From Actinostola sp. cb2023 (Eukaryota; Cnidaria; Anthozoa; Actiniaria; Actinostolidae): a DNA stretch of 64,000 nt. The notes below the pieces were generated by a model. That model searched no databases, had not been told where the DNA came from, and saw only the letters and a list, made by a program, of their open reading frames with translations. Numbering within the stretch: position 1 is the stretch's first letter; every line of letters starts with the position of its first letter. The stretch is taken from NCBI GenBank assembly GCA_033675265.1, contig JAUJYZ010001547.1, positions 175,665-239,664 on the forward strand, written 5' to 3'. The position numbers and the translations under genes were made by a program. Positions 42,310 to 52,974 of the stretch are shown here, piece after piece.

Positions 42310-44249
42310 ATGAAGTCGTCCATTGCTGTTATTTTGCTGTTCGTAGTTCAAATCTACGCTGAAGATGTTCTTAGTGAATATATGTTAGACGATAGTGAGG
42401 ACGATCCAGACAGACACCTCTATGTGGTAAGAAAACCAAACTCTTATTATTTTATTGTACTTTTTTTTTACACTATGATAAAGTTTCATTCTACACACTT
42501 GATTGTTGTAATCCGACGCAGTCTCTACTATTTAAGTCATTTAACCACTAATCCCTATCAGTCTCTACTAGTTTAACCACTAGTCCCTATCAGTCTCTAC
42601 TAGTTTAACCGCTAGTCCCTATCAGTCTCTACTAGTTTAACCGCTAGTCCCTATCAGTCTCTACTAGTTTAACCGCTAGTCTCTATCAGTCTCTACTAGT
42701 TTAACTACTAGTCCCTATCAGTCTCTACTAGTTTAACCGCTAGTCCCTATCAGTCTCTACTACGGTCACCGCTAGTCCCTATCAGTCTCTACTAGTTTAA
42801 CCGCTAGTCCCTATCAGTCTCTACTAGTTTAACCACTAATCCCTATCAGTCTCTACTAGTTTAACCGCTAGTCACTATCAGTCTCTACTAGTTTAACCGC
42901 TAGTCTCTATATGTTATTATTCATTCAATCTGATTGGTTGAGGAAGTCATTACACATTACCGTATTGCATTGTCTAATGATTTAATATTTCATACAAATA
43001 TTCCACAGCAATGCAAGATTGATTTTTACGATTGCATTCGACTCGGAAAAGTGGACAAAACCAAATGTCTCAAGGTTTATACAAACTGCTTAGCTGGTAT
43101 CCTCCCTACAATACCCCCCAGAATAGTAAGTATCACTAACACTACTCGTGTTACCTCGTCATAATATCACATGACTGTTCTAGTAACCCTATCAACAATG
43201 GAACAATGAAGTATATATTTACTGAACTAAACTTATTTCGTCACAAGTCCAATTGTAATGCCGAACTGAAGAGCTGCCTTGCTGGTGCCAGTGGTCTGTG
43301 GGAAAAAGCAAAATGTTTCACTGGATATGCAAAATGCTTGATTCCAACTGGACACCCTTTCTTTGTAAGTATGTCGAACACCGAATAAGCCACGTATAGC
43401 TCTCGCCATTCCTACTCGGTCCAATTCACCACAGGTAACCCACTCGCCTTGCGGATACAATTAAGTAGTATAGTAGTCCCTCATCGTTTCTATTTCTCTT
43501 CTTTGATGCTGACTAAAACATGTTTATACTTATTGCAGAAATGCAAAATAGAGTTGGTTAAGTGTGTTAAGGATGGAAAAACAGGAAAAGTCCGGTGTAT
43601 GTTGAACTACACGAACTGCATGGCACAACTTCTCCCCTCTCTCCCCACCTACCTGGTAAGTTTTGCGACTATTGCCGGCAGTTGGACATGCAACTCCATT
43701 GGCCGCCATCATGTCGCCTTTACAAACATGTAAAAAAAATGATTTTGGAAAAGTACCCTTGTTTAGTTACAATATTAAAGAGCGTGTCCCTTCACTCGAA
43801 AGGGTTCTTCCACCGGGCGGACAATGCGCTCTTTAAAACCCTCCCTCCATCAGTGCTTTGCGGAGTGTTTAAATCTACACTGAGCTACTCAGTGTCATGG
43901 AGAATCGAACCGAACACCTCTCGCTTAGAAGGCCGCGCACTAACCAACTAAACCATCCTTACTCCTCGATCGAAACCCCCAAGCAAAAATAATCGGCTTT
44001 TTGATCGAACGTCGTTCCTGAGTTCCGTTACAATATATAACTAAACATTGAGATCTGCCGTCGAAAATGCCCCACCATTTTAGGTAGGATCTCACTTCCA
44101 AAGCCTTGTTGGATCTAATAAATGTCGTTTTCTTTTTGCAGTCGAAATGTAACTCCGCTCTGATGACGTGCATTATAAACGCTGTTGGCGTACTAGATGC
44201 CAGTCAGTGTTCTGTTGATTATGGCAAATGCGTAAAGAAGGGCCGTTGA
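42310..44249 (+). CDS. Secreted protein of four tandem C-x6-C modules (cluster gene 1)
   Basis: Five exons, all phase 0: 42310-42426, 43009-43125, 43248-43364, 43539-43655 and 44142-44249 (TGA). Exons 1-4 are exactly 117 bp each. The product is 191 residues. Exon 1 is a signal peptide (MKSSIAVILLFVVQIYA, cleavage likely after YA) plus an acidic stretch with EDVLSEYMLDD. Each later exon is one module with four Cys: spacings 6-10-6 (exon 2), 6-12-6 (3), 6-10-6 (4) and 6-12-6 (5). Exons 2 and 4 (type A) start Q/K-C-K-I and end with a Pro-rich tail; exons 3 and 5 (type B) have C-N-[AS]-x-L. The i/i+7 Cys spacing suggests disulfide-linked helical hairpins (inference). The C-terminus is KKGR. AATAAA lies at 44311. 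I recognise no known family. Confidence 0.87.
42520..42912. repeat. 32-bp minisatellite in intron 1 of cluster gene 1
   Basis: A unit containing CTCTACTAGTTTAACC and GCTAGTCCCTATCAGT is repeated about 12 times. The same unit fills intron 1 of cluster gene 2 (50681-51225), in the same orientation relative to the gene. Confidence 0.95.
43770..43972 (-). mobile_element. tRNA-derived SINE, antisense in intron 4 of gene 1
   Basis: On the minus strand the head has TTAGTTGGTTAGTGCGCG (box A region), CTTCTAAGCGAGAG and GGTTCGATTCTCC (box B). The body includes TGTAGATTTAAACACTCCGC. Related copies lie at 48953-49035 (head only) and 57848-58096 (full length). Confidence 0.75.
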
Positions 44250-44589
44250 TAATGTACATATCGTCACATGCAAGATACCGTCTGGAAACCGGACTACTCA
44301 TTAACTAACCAATAAAATATTAAAATATCAATCTTGATGTCATTTATTCCAGTCTCAAAGTCACATAGAACAAATCTTTTTCAGACTAATTACTAGATGT
44401 CACTTTTTTGAAGAAATTACAAGATTGTAAAACTTACGTTGAAGACTTTTTGATGAGCTGAAGTATGTTCACTTTTTTGAAGGCCGGGTGAGCTGAGCTG
44501 AATTATGTTAAAGCTGCTATTATGGAACAAAACTTTGATATTTTTTGTTGTTGTATTCCTAAAACGTGTCAAAATGACTTGAAATTTGG

Positions 44590-45065
44590 ACCATCAATAG
44601 AACTTGGGTAGATAAAGAGCCTTAACTCAAAACATTTGCATTAGGGGTGGTCACGTGACCAGTTAGAGAGATAAAAGCAATACACAATTATTTTAAGCCG
44701 TTGGTGGCGAGTTCAAGTGATAAATTCTAGCTAGTACCTTAAAGCTATTTCGTTGTAAGTGCTTTATAGATTGACGTTCGGAATGGGTGACTTTCATTTC
44801 TTTTTAAGGAGATATGGGGTAAAACAGGTCACGTGACCGGATAATCAAAATCATTTTTATTCAAATTCTCTTTTCAAACAAACAAGAGCCACCCACACCG
44901 AACGACAATCTATAAAGTACTGGGAGATAAATATATTTAAGGTATTTGTTAGAATTTCCTACTTGAACTCGCCACCAACGAGCTATTTTTCTGTTTTCCA
45001 ATGTAATGACCGTGACGTCATAGGTCACGTGATCATAAAAAGCTTAGCACTAAAAAGTTAAGGAC
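44590..45065. mobile_element. Foldback element downstream of gene 1
   Basis: GGTGGCGAGTTCAAGT and TTATAGATTG-type segments in the left half are mirrored at 44885-44984 (ACTTGAACTCGCCACC). Outer GGTCACGTGACC and AGGTCACGTGATC motifs also face each other. No ORF. Confidence 0.75.
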
Positions 45066-45404
45066 CCGAAATCCAATGTATGCACTAGTTTTCGTTTAAA
45101 CATAACAAATGTTTGCTGAGTTATTGAACAAAACGTGAATTCTCAAGAAGGTCCAAAACCCAGGCCTTTTAAAACATACTTGAGAAATCTGGACAATCAA
45201 CGAATTTGGAGATGGTTCTATCAAAATATATTACATAACGTAGCAATTTTCAATACAGTAAATGTATGGGAGAAATCATTTTTTCCTAATTTTTCGCCTT
45301 ACTAGATGTTGCGTTGCAGCTGCTCAGCCGGATCTTTTCCAATGTCATTTTTTGAAGAAAGCCCGAAGGATTGTAAGTTAAAAAATCTGGACAATCGACA
45401 CACG

Positions 45405-45720
45405 ACAAATCGATCAACCTCAACATTCAAAATATGAGTTTACAGTAAAACCACCTTAAAATTAAAAGAATATCGTATCCATGTAGAAAATTATTTAAAT
45501 TTTGAAACTGAGCGGATTTTGTCAAATCATTCAAGAAAAGAACTCAGTTCAAGTGTAAAGAAAAAGAATAATAAAAGGATAAACAGCAAAAAAAAAATTT
45601 GAAAAATATATATTTGACCGGACCGGGACTCGAACCCGCGCGCTACTTCGGAAATTGTATGCAAAACACTAAAAATCGACCATACTCCCAGACTTAAATG
45701 CTGAGTCACCGTATGTTACG
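45405..45720 (-). mobile_element. SINE-like repeat, copy 1 (second at 46803)
   Basis: On the minus strand a box B (GGGTTCGAGTCCCGG) is followed by a 3' body with GGATACGATATTCTTTTAA and TTACTGTAAACTC. The body recurs at 46803-47015, where the box B part is cut off by a hairpin. Confidence 0.65.
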
Positions 45721-45917
45721 TATAGGACGAAGGTTTCGGCCTCATCCGCGCTATCGGGTAGTACACAATCAGCGAAGTAGTCAAAGAGGGAGGGAACAGT
45801 CGTATCCTAGTCCTAAATGACTGCCCCTTACCACTTCAGCTATCTGTACTTCCGATTGTTTTCGAGGGTAAATTTAGTAGTCTATCGTATAACGGTTATT
45901 GTTATGGAAATTTATTG

Positions 45918-45992
45918 GCAAACGTGGTCCTCTGGTTAAGTGCTGGGATTTGGAAACCAGCGACCCGGGGTTCGACTCTCGGTGCGGCCATG
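45918..45992 (+). mobile_element. tRNA-like sequence (SINE or tRNA pseudogene)
   Basis: TGGTTAAGTGCTGG (box A region), an anticodon-like stem GCTGG/CCAGC, and box B GGGTTCGACTC, followed by a T-rich stretch. The acceptor stem does not close properly, so a working tRNA is unlikely. Confidence 0.45.
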
Positions 45993-46477
45993 ATTTCTTC
46001 TTTTTTTTCCTGCACTTTTTTCTCTTGTTTACTTTATTTTATTTCTTCAGTTGTTTTTCTTTTTCCGTTTTCATTGTAAAAAATCTTATCACTGAAGTTA
46101 ATTTCAGTTGCGTACCCCACTAAAATCTAAGCCCCGCCTGTTTTATTAATGAAATGATATATCACTGTTAATAATCATAGTACGATGAAGCTTATCTGAT
46201 TAAAAATAAATTCAGTATTTAACTAGCTGAATATTATCCGGTGAAACGTTTCAACTGTCTGTCATGGATTGTCCAGCCTCTCGCGGCCAGATCAGTGCGC
46301 TCAGCTAGTCCCAATTTGTTGAGCAAGTTTTCCCTTGTTGACATGTTCGAGGATTTGTTGATCTTGACACGGATTTCAGACGACGATGAGTTTGCAGCGA
46401 CTTTCAATTCTTTATTCTGTGTTATTGGATACGACATTCTTATGACTGGACAATGATCCCATGCAAGGAACACAAAT

Positions 46478-46685
46478 GCAAGAATGGTTTATAGTCCATT
46501 GAAAATCGTTGATTTGGGCCATTTTTGCGCACTTTGCACAAGCTATAGTCCATTGAAAGACGTCATTTTGGGCCATTTTTGCGCACTTTGCATGGACTGT
46601 AGTCCATTCAAAAATCGTAATTTTGGAACATTTATGCGAATTTTGCATGTCCAATGAAAATCGTCATTTGAGGCCATTTTTGCGG
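46478..46685. repeat. Imperfect tandem repeat of about 65-75 bp, three copies
   Basis: ATAGTCCATTGAAA, GGGCCATTTTTGCGCACTTT and a GCAT tail recur three times with about 80% identity. Confidence 0.8.
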
Positions 46686-46802
46686 CAGAGATATTTCGTA
46701 TGTATGGGCTTCCTGTGGTAAAAGAGGCGCGCATCACGAGTTAATACTGGGTTCCCTGTGGAATCTAATCTCACTGCACAATATACGCGTTGTTCCTAGT
46801 TA

Positions 46803-47020
46803 GTAAATTACGACAAACCGATCAACCTCAATATTCAAAATAAGTTTACAGTAAAACCACCTTAAAATTAAAAGAATATCGTATCCATGTAGAAAATTAT
46901 TTAAATTTTGAAACTGAGCGGATTTTGTCAAATCATTAAAGAAAAGAAATTCAAGTGTAATGAAAAAGAATAATAAAAGGATAAACAGCAAAAAAAAAAT
47001 CGAAAAACTAAATTGACCGG
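46803..47020 (-). mobile_element. SINE-like repeat, copy 2
   Basis: It shares AACCTCAATATTCAAAATA-type sequence, CCACCTTAAAATTAAAAGAA and AAAGGATAAACAGCAAAAAA with 45405-45620. It stops at a TTGACCGGACCA junction and runs into a GC-rich hairpin. Confidence 0.75.
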
Positions 47021-47027
47021 ACCACGC

Positions 47028-47120
47028 GGGGACTGATCAGAACACGAGAGAAGTGTTAGGAGAAGCACGACGCGTAACGGAGTGCTTCTCAACACTTCTC
47101 GAGTGTTCTGATCAGTCCCC
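47028..47120. repeat. 30-bp-arm hairpin
   Basis: GGGGACTGATCAGAACAC (47028 on) is mirrored at 47091-47120 with two mismatches. An inner AGAAGCAC/GTGCTTCT pair extends the stem. It begins next to the truncated SINE head. Confidence 0.88.
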
Positions 47121-47164
47121 AAGTGCTATAAATCTGCACATAGCACAGCGGACGAGTTCTCTAT

Positions 47165-47330
47165 TTCTTTTATAAAATACAATTATGATTTTAAGGCAAG
47201 TTTTCAATTCTGTTCGTTACAAAAATGTTTGAATATCTGCGCGCGCGTGCTGTGTGCTCTCATAAAGCACGCGGAATACGCATCCTTTGGCCAATCAGAG
47301 CGCACGTTATATCATAGTTATTTTATAAAA
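47165..47330 (+). repeat. Dispersed repeat, uninterrupted copy of the 22808 repeat
   Basis: ATACAATTATGATTTTAAGG, ATATCTGCGCGCGCGTGCTG and CATCCTTTGGCCAATCAGAG match the split copy at 22848-23275. Here GATTTTAAG occurs once, so this copy represents the empty site. Confidence 0.85.
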
Positions 47331-47540
47331 AGTGTTATAGATCGATAAATAAATGGATGAATGGTTGGAGTGATGAGATGGATAAACGGTTGGAAAGAAT
47401 GGTGGATAGATGGATGCATGAGTTGATTGAAGGAGAGAAGGAAGGATGGGATAGATAGATAGAACGGAGAAAAGGATTTATGGAAAGGATGGGAGAAAAG
47501 GAAGGGTAAAAAAATACATGGGATAGATGGTGGATGATAA

Positions 47541-47671
47541 TAATTTAAGGGAGGGGCTCAGCTAGAGTCTTAGTTCCTTTATGACTATAAATCAAAGTGA
47601 TTGTTGCTTTGTACATGCACATATATTTTAATATATGAGAACTGTTATTACATATAAGGGGTCTTGTATCT
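47541..47671 (+). repeat. Dispersed repeat (reverse copy at 58712)
   Basis: TTAAGGGAGGGGCTCAGCTA, GAGTCTTAGTTCCTTTATGA and ATGAGAACTGTTATTACA recur in reverse at 58712-58838. Confidence 0.8.
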
Positions 47672-48690
47672 TATGTATGGCGAGCAAAATTTAGTTGCCA
47701 TTGAATCAACCAATTTAAAGAATTATAGGGCTACATTTTAAAAGATCTTGTTCTTAATCTATATACACGAAGAGACCAGACAACGGGCGATGTGGGCATG
47801 AAATGGATGAACTAAGATCAAGACCAATTATGGGAAACTGAGGAATCAAGAAATCTGTGCTGTTTACGTAGACCGGCTTACGGGGACTGGGCACGAGTTT
47901 ACCGGTCACCCTGTGTTAGGTTTCCCAGTCTTTTTGGCCGTGTTACAAAATGGAGGACAAAGTTTACATTCATTTACTCGAGTTGCTGTAAGTTTGGATG
48001 GATTTTTCGATAAAAATCGTACTTTTAAGCGAAAAATATTTACAGGGTTTCCAAATATGGTAAGTACATTGCCCAAATATGGTAGTAGAAAAGCTGGCCG
48101 AGCAAACAGCACATTTTCATGGGCAATTCGGCGAAATTCATTCATTCGACCTCAAACTTGGAATCACGCTTGGTGTTTGAACGAGATATGGCGGAGGTTA
48201 ACGTGAATTTTCAGAATTTTCAAAAGTTTCAGATCATGCATCCAATTCAGATCGACCGTTGTCAACGTTTTTTTAAATAGGCCTAGGTGTAACTTGCTGA
48301 ATAAGATCAGCTTGTACGTTTCACTACAAGCATCTGCGCTTAATAAACACACCCAGTGTACCTTCACTTGTAAAAACATTTGTAAACTGGACATTGCAGC
48401 AGAACGGGTTTGAGAACAGCAACATTTTCAAGCACAAATTCAGCTGTCATTAGCTATATTTATAGGAACGTGTCAGACAGTTTGTAGAGGCGAGAATTAC
48501 TGAGTTCGATTCGCAAAGGATTGTGGTAAAATGGACGACCGCCATTGTTTTTTTAGTACATTAGATTCTCCCAACTATCCCTTGAAACTGGCATAAATGA
48601 CATCCAGACTGATATTTAAATATCATTTTATTGGTTAGTTAATGAGTAGTCCTTCCATACGATATCTTGCATGTGACGATATGTACATTA
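47672..48690. other. Intergenic tail-to-tail region of genes 1 and 2, distal part
   Basis: No gene is recognised. 48195-48300 (AATTTTCAGAATTTTCAAAAG, CCGTTGTCAACGTTTTTT) is a diverged reverse copy of 26645-26725. AATAAA for gene 2 (minus strand) is at 48627-48632. Confidence 0.55.
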
Positions 48691-51429
48691 TCAACGACCC
48701 TTCTTTACGCATTTGCCATAATCAACAGAACACTGACTGGCATCTAGTACGTCAACAGCGTCTGTAATGCACGACATCAGAGCGGAGTTACATTTCGACT
48801 GCAAAAAGAAAACGACATAGTTTATTAGATCCACCACACCTAAAATGGTGGGGTATTTTCGACAGATCTCAGTCATTGTTTGTTATATTGTAACGGAACT
48901 CAGGAACGATGTTCGATCAAAAAGCCGATTAGTTTTGCTTGGGGATTTCGAGGATGTAAGGGTGGTTTAGTTGGTTAGTGCGCGGCCTTCTAAGAGCGCG
49001 AGTTGTGCCCGGTTCGATTTTCCAGGCCGATAAAAAGGGTTTGGAGAAGTGCATTTCTACATGTTTGTAAGGACCAGAAGACGGGGTGTGTGGCTAGGGG
49101 TCGGTACGTGGAGGTGTGTGTCCTACCACTAATAGTGACAAAACTTACCAGGTAGGCGGGGAGAGAGGGGAGAAGTTTTGCCATGCAGTCCTTGTAGTTC
49201 AACATGCACCGGACTTTTCCTGTGGTTCCATCACCGAAACACTTGACCAAATTTATTTGGCATTGCTACAATAAGCAAACGATGTTCATCAGTGTCGGTT
49301 ATACAGGTCTCTACACGTGACCATACTGGACAATTTCCATTCGTCTGATAGGCTCATAAATTATTCATGAGTTTGATAAATATACTTACAATGGATGGGT
49401 GTGGTTTTGGAAGCAAGCATTTTCCATACATGGCAAAACATTGAGCTTTTTCCCACAGACCACTTGCACCAGCAAGGCAGCTCTTCAGTTCGGCATTACA
49501 ATGGACCTTGTGACGAAATAAGTTTAGTTCAGTGAATATATATATTATTTTTGTAAAAAAAAAAAATTAAAAACTTTTTTTTTTAATATTAAAAAACATT
49601 AAAAAAATAGATATATTATTTACATATTCTTCGTGTAAATTTCGTGTATATTTCATGCGGTAAGGTTAGTGTAAATTCGGTAACGTAATAACCATTTACA
49701 GTTTCAATTCCGATTATATTCAATTTGAATTTCAATTCAATTTCAGCGAAATTCTATGTAGATGTCTAAAACCATACATACCTAAGAATGAATCAAATAA
49801 TTTACACGCAATTCACACAGAGCACGAGATTGACACAAAATGTATACGGAATTTGTACAGAATGTATACGGGATTTACATAGAATGTATACGAGATTTGT
49901 ACAGAATGTATACGGGATTTGTACCGATAATGTATATGGGATTTGTACCGATAATGTATACGGGATTTGAATAGAATGTATACGAGATTTGTACAGAATG
50001 TATACGAGAATGGTACACAATGTATACGAGATTTGTACAGAATGTATACGGAATTTGTACAGAAGTACACGGGATTTGTACAGAATGTATACGAGAATGG
50101 TACACAATGTATACGAGATTTGTACAGAATGTATACGGAATTTGTACAGAATGCACACGATATTTGTACAGAATGTATACGGGATTTGTACATAATGTAT
50201 ACGGGATTTGTACAGATCTATTCGGGATTTGTAAAGAATGTATACGGGATTTGCACAGAATGTATACGGGAGTTGTACCGGCGAAGAGCGTACATTTTTG
50301 CAGTTTGTGGTGATGTGGGTTTCTTAGTAGTTGTGATACAGTGTTAGTGATACTTACTACTTTGGGGGGTACTGATGGGAGGAGACCTCCAGCTAGGCAG
50401 CTTGCATAAACCTTGAGACATTGGCTTTCCTTCTTTCCGAGTCGAAGACAATCGTACAAATCAATCTTGCATTGCTGTGGAATACAGTATGTGGTTCTAA
50501 TTGTGAACACTGTGTACCATGGTTACCAGAGGCTTTTATTTTCTCTCTCTCTAAGCTCTACGAGAGCGCCTACGCCTACGGTCTACTGTATTTGTATAAA
50601 ATAATAAATCATTAGACAATGCAATACGGTAATGTGTAATGACTTCCTCAACCAATCAGATTGAATGAATAATAACATATAGAGAGTAGTTGTTAAACTA
50701 GTAGAGACTGATAGGGACTAGTGGTTAAACTAGTAGAGACTGATAGGGACTAGCGGTTAAACTAGTAGAGATCAACTGATAGGGACTAGTGGTTAAACTA
50801 GTAGAGACTGATAGGGACTAGTGGTTAAACTAGTAGAGACTGATAGAGACTAGTGGTTAAACTAGCTAGTAGAGACTGATAGGGACTAGTGGTTAAACTA
50901 GTAGAGACTGATAGGGACTAGTGGTTAAACTAGTAGAGACTGATAGGGACTAGCGGTTAAACTAGTAGATACTGATAGGGACTGCCGGTTAAACTAGTAG
51001 AGACTGATAGGGACTAGTGGTTAAACTAGCTAGTAGAGACTGATAGGGACTAGTGGTTAGTAGAGACTGATAGGGACTAGTGGTGACTAGTAGAGACTGT
51101 ACTCCGACTCTACTAGTTTAACCACTAGTCCCTATCAGTCTCTACTAGTTTAACTACTAGTGACTAGTAGTTAAACTAGTAGAGACTGATAGGGACTAGT
51201 GGTTAAACTAGTAGAGTCGGAGTACAACAATAATCAAGAGTGTACAGAATGAAACTTTATCACTAGTAACTTATGGATATAAGAGTTCAGTGTATTTAGC
51301 TGTATTTCTTACCACATAGGGGTGCCTGTCTGGATCGACAATACTATCGTCTAACATATATTCACTAAGAACATCTTCAGCGTAGATTTGAACTACGAAC
51401 AGCAAAATAACAGCAATGGACGACTTCAT
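48691..51429 (-). CDS. Secreted protein of four tandem C-x6-C modules (cluster gene 2)
   Basis: Five minus-strand exons, in order: 51429-51313, 50474-50358, 49506-49390, 49265-49149 and 48798-48691 (TGA). Exons 1-4 are 117 bp each and all junctions are phase 0, giving 191 residues. The signal peptide is identical to gene 1 (MKSSIAVILLFVVQIYA). Cys spacings are 6-9-6, 6-12-6, 6-10-6 and 6-12-6; exon 2 has one residue fewer between the inner Cys pair but keeps 39 codons through a longer tail (GGLLPSVPPKV). The exon 3 acceptor is read as CACAAG|GTCCAT by phase and comparison. Exon 5 is almost identical to gene 1, while the exon 3 tail (LLPKPHP) is like gene 3, so the gene is a mosaic. It is tail-to-tail with gene 1 and head-to-head with gene 3. 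Function unknown. Confidence 0.87.
48953..49035 (+). mobile_element. SINE head remnant in intron 4 of gene 2
   Basis: TTTAGTTGGTTAGTGCGCGG, CCTTCTAAG and CCGGTTCGATTTTCC match the SINE in intron 4 of gene 1. It has the same antisense orientation relative to the gene, which implies insertion before these two genes duplicated. Confidence 0.75.
49815..50285. repeat. GTATACGGGATTTGTACAGAAT minisatellite in intron 2 of gene 2
   Basis: A unit of about 23-24 bp (AATGTATACG plus GGATTTGTACAG) is repeated about 20 times with variants. Many open frames on both strands cross it and are artefacts. Confidence 0.93.
50681..51225. repeat. 32-bp minisatellite in intron 1 of gene 2
   Basis: Units of ACTAGTAGAGACTGATAGGG and ACTAGTGGTTAA repeat about 14-16 times. 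The last 127 bp flip orientation and form a perfect palindrome. Confidence 0.95.
51099..51225. repeat. Perfect 127-bp palindrome (63-bp arms, 1-bp centre)
   Basis: 51099-51161 is the exact reverse complement of 51163-51225, with a single G at 51162 between them. The outer ends are GTACTCCGAC and GTCGGAGTAC. The arms contain minisatellite units in opposite orientations. Confidence 0.95.
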
Positions 51430-52005
51430 GGTTGTAGTAAGTGAACACTCTTAATCAAGTAAGGACGATCACTTCTCTCTTGCTCTTTTATAGGCGTATT
51501 AGTTTGTAACGTCACCAGGATTGGATGCAATATTGATACAGATTGACAAAGGGCTGGAACAATACATGGTATCTGTGTTGATATAATGTTGGCTAACTAC
51601 ACTCGCATCTTGCGCTTTTATTTCGCTGATCAAACAAATGACACAAATCGCCAGTGCGCATGCTCCATTAGTATCCCACATCGATAAACAAACACCAAAC
51701 ACATAAACCTTAACAGAACATTTATCAATTAATTTAGCCCTCAGGCTCTAACATTACTCTTAATTAATAGAGTTGATTCTCTTTTCTCTTTTTACATTAT
51801 TATAAATTATATATGTCAATATTGTTGTAATTTTAGAGTAAATAAAGGCATTCATTCATTCATTCATTCATTCATTCATTCAACAAAGTATGGTATCTGT
51901 GTTGATATAAAACTGGCCAACTGCACTCACTTTTGTATTGTTAATTATTATGCTGAGCAAACAAATACCACAAATCGACAGTGCGCATGCTCCATTTCAA
52001 TAACT
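51430..52005 (-). promoter_or_regulatory. Conserved 5' region of cluster gene 2
   Basis: On the minus strand TATAAAA is at 51492-51486 with the CRE-like TGACGTTA just upstream. The duplicated module occupies 51551-51672 (proximal) and 51881-52005 (distal), separated by the ATG-AATG microsatellite segment. The order matches genes 1 and 3. Confidence 0.8.
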
Positions 52006-52023
52006 TCTTGTTGGAATATTTGA

Positions 52024-52137
52024 AATGGATTCGATTTGGTCTGAACTTCAGGCGTTGAGTGCCGAACTACAACGTGAAATGCCTATGTTTGACGACGCAA
52101 AGAGAACGAGAATGTCAGTTCGTAATTTGTCCAGATA
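52024..52137 (+). other. Short ORF, 37 codons, unassigned
   Basis: ATGGATTCGATTTGG opens a 37-codon frame with a plausible amphipathic composition (WSELQALSAELQRE) and ends in TAG. It lies in the head-to-head interval of genes 2 and 3. There is no support beyond composition; it may be a fragment of a mobile element gene. Confidence 0.15.
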
Positions 52138-52369
52138 GTTGTTTTCAGTCAAACGGACCACAAAAAGACGATGTCATTCATGAAATTTAAAGGCGGCGCA
52201 AATTTAATGAAAACGTGGAAAATGAAACAATTATGAAAATAATAAACAATAAAACACTTTATTCGAACTTCGTCGTCCTCGACGTCGTCGTCCTGGTGCT
52301 TAAGGTCCCTAGTATAAACGGACGGTCGACCAAACTCTGTATTCAAGTCTAAAAATATACTAAGCTGCC

Positions 52370-52595
52370 ATTATCTTTTCCAGGTTCTTATTGACCTTGT
52401 TTTGTCCTAATTTTGTGTGTCCGTGTTTGAATTACTGCATTACAATGTTTACCCAGATGAGAGCTGTGTTTGGTTGCCTAGACATGGACGGTGGAGCCGT
52501 TGCAGAAGTGTATGGGGGTGGAGAGGGGGACGTATGGGGGTGGAGAGGGGGTGGAGATGGGGACGTATGGGAGTGGAGAGGGGGACGTACCTATT
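52370..52595 (+). repeat. Repeat flanking the cluster, copy 2
   Basis: It matches 40594-40800 in the same orientation, including the GGGGGTGGAGAGGGGGACGT repeats. The two copies bracket genes 1 and 2 (about 11.8 kb apart). Confidence 0.88.
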
Positions 52596-52782
52596 TAGAA
52601 AAACGAACGAATTCAATTTGTGAATATATGCGAAATCTTGGCATAGCACATTCGCTTCTAGCAATCTGGCCAGTATTCTAAAGCTCAGCTAATGCAAGGA
52701 GTTATTGCCATTTAGCATACTTCAATATTGAGCTATCCACCATGCCGTAATCGCAAAACATTTAGATAGTCCTTAGTAGCAA

Positions 52783-52835
52783 GAAGAAGAAGAAGAAGAA
52801 GAAGATGATGATGATGATGATGAAGAATTAAGAAG
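52783..52835. repeat. (AAG)n/(ATG)n microsatellite
   Basis: AAGAAG units change to ATGATG and back to AAGAA over about 50 bp. Confidence 0.85.
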
Positions 52836-52974
52836 AAAGATAAATTTTAAAGTAAATATGTCAAGATAAACGCACATATATCTCTAAATAGTGGGGGGTG
52901 AGGCTACCCTCATTTTTTAACTGGGGGGAGAGACGCTCGACTGAACTCCTACAACGGCTACCACTGCCTGTGTT

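Noticed and set aside
45918..45992. Functional tRNA gene
   Set aside because: The acceptor stem does not pair; T-rich tail and context suggest a SINE.
49802..50510. Frames of up to 211 codons across the GTATACGGGATTTG array
   Set aside because: Only the stretch 50358-50474 (minus) is a real exon; the rest is minisatellite.
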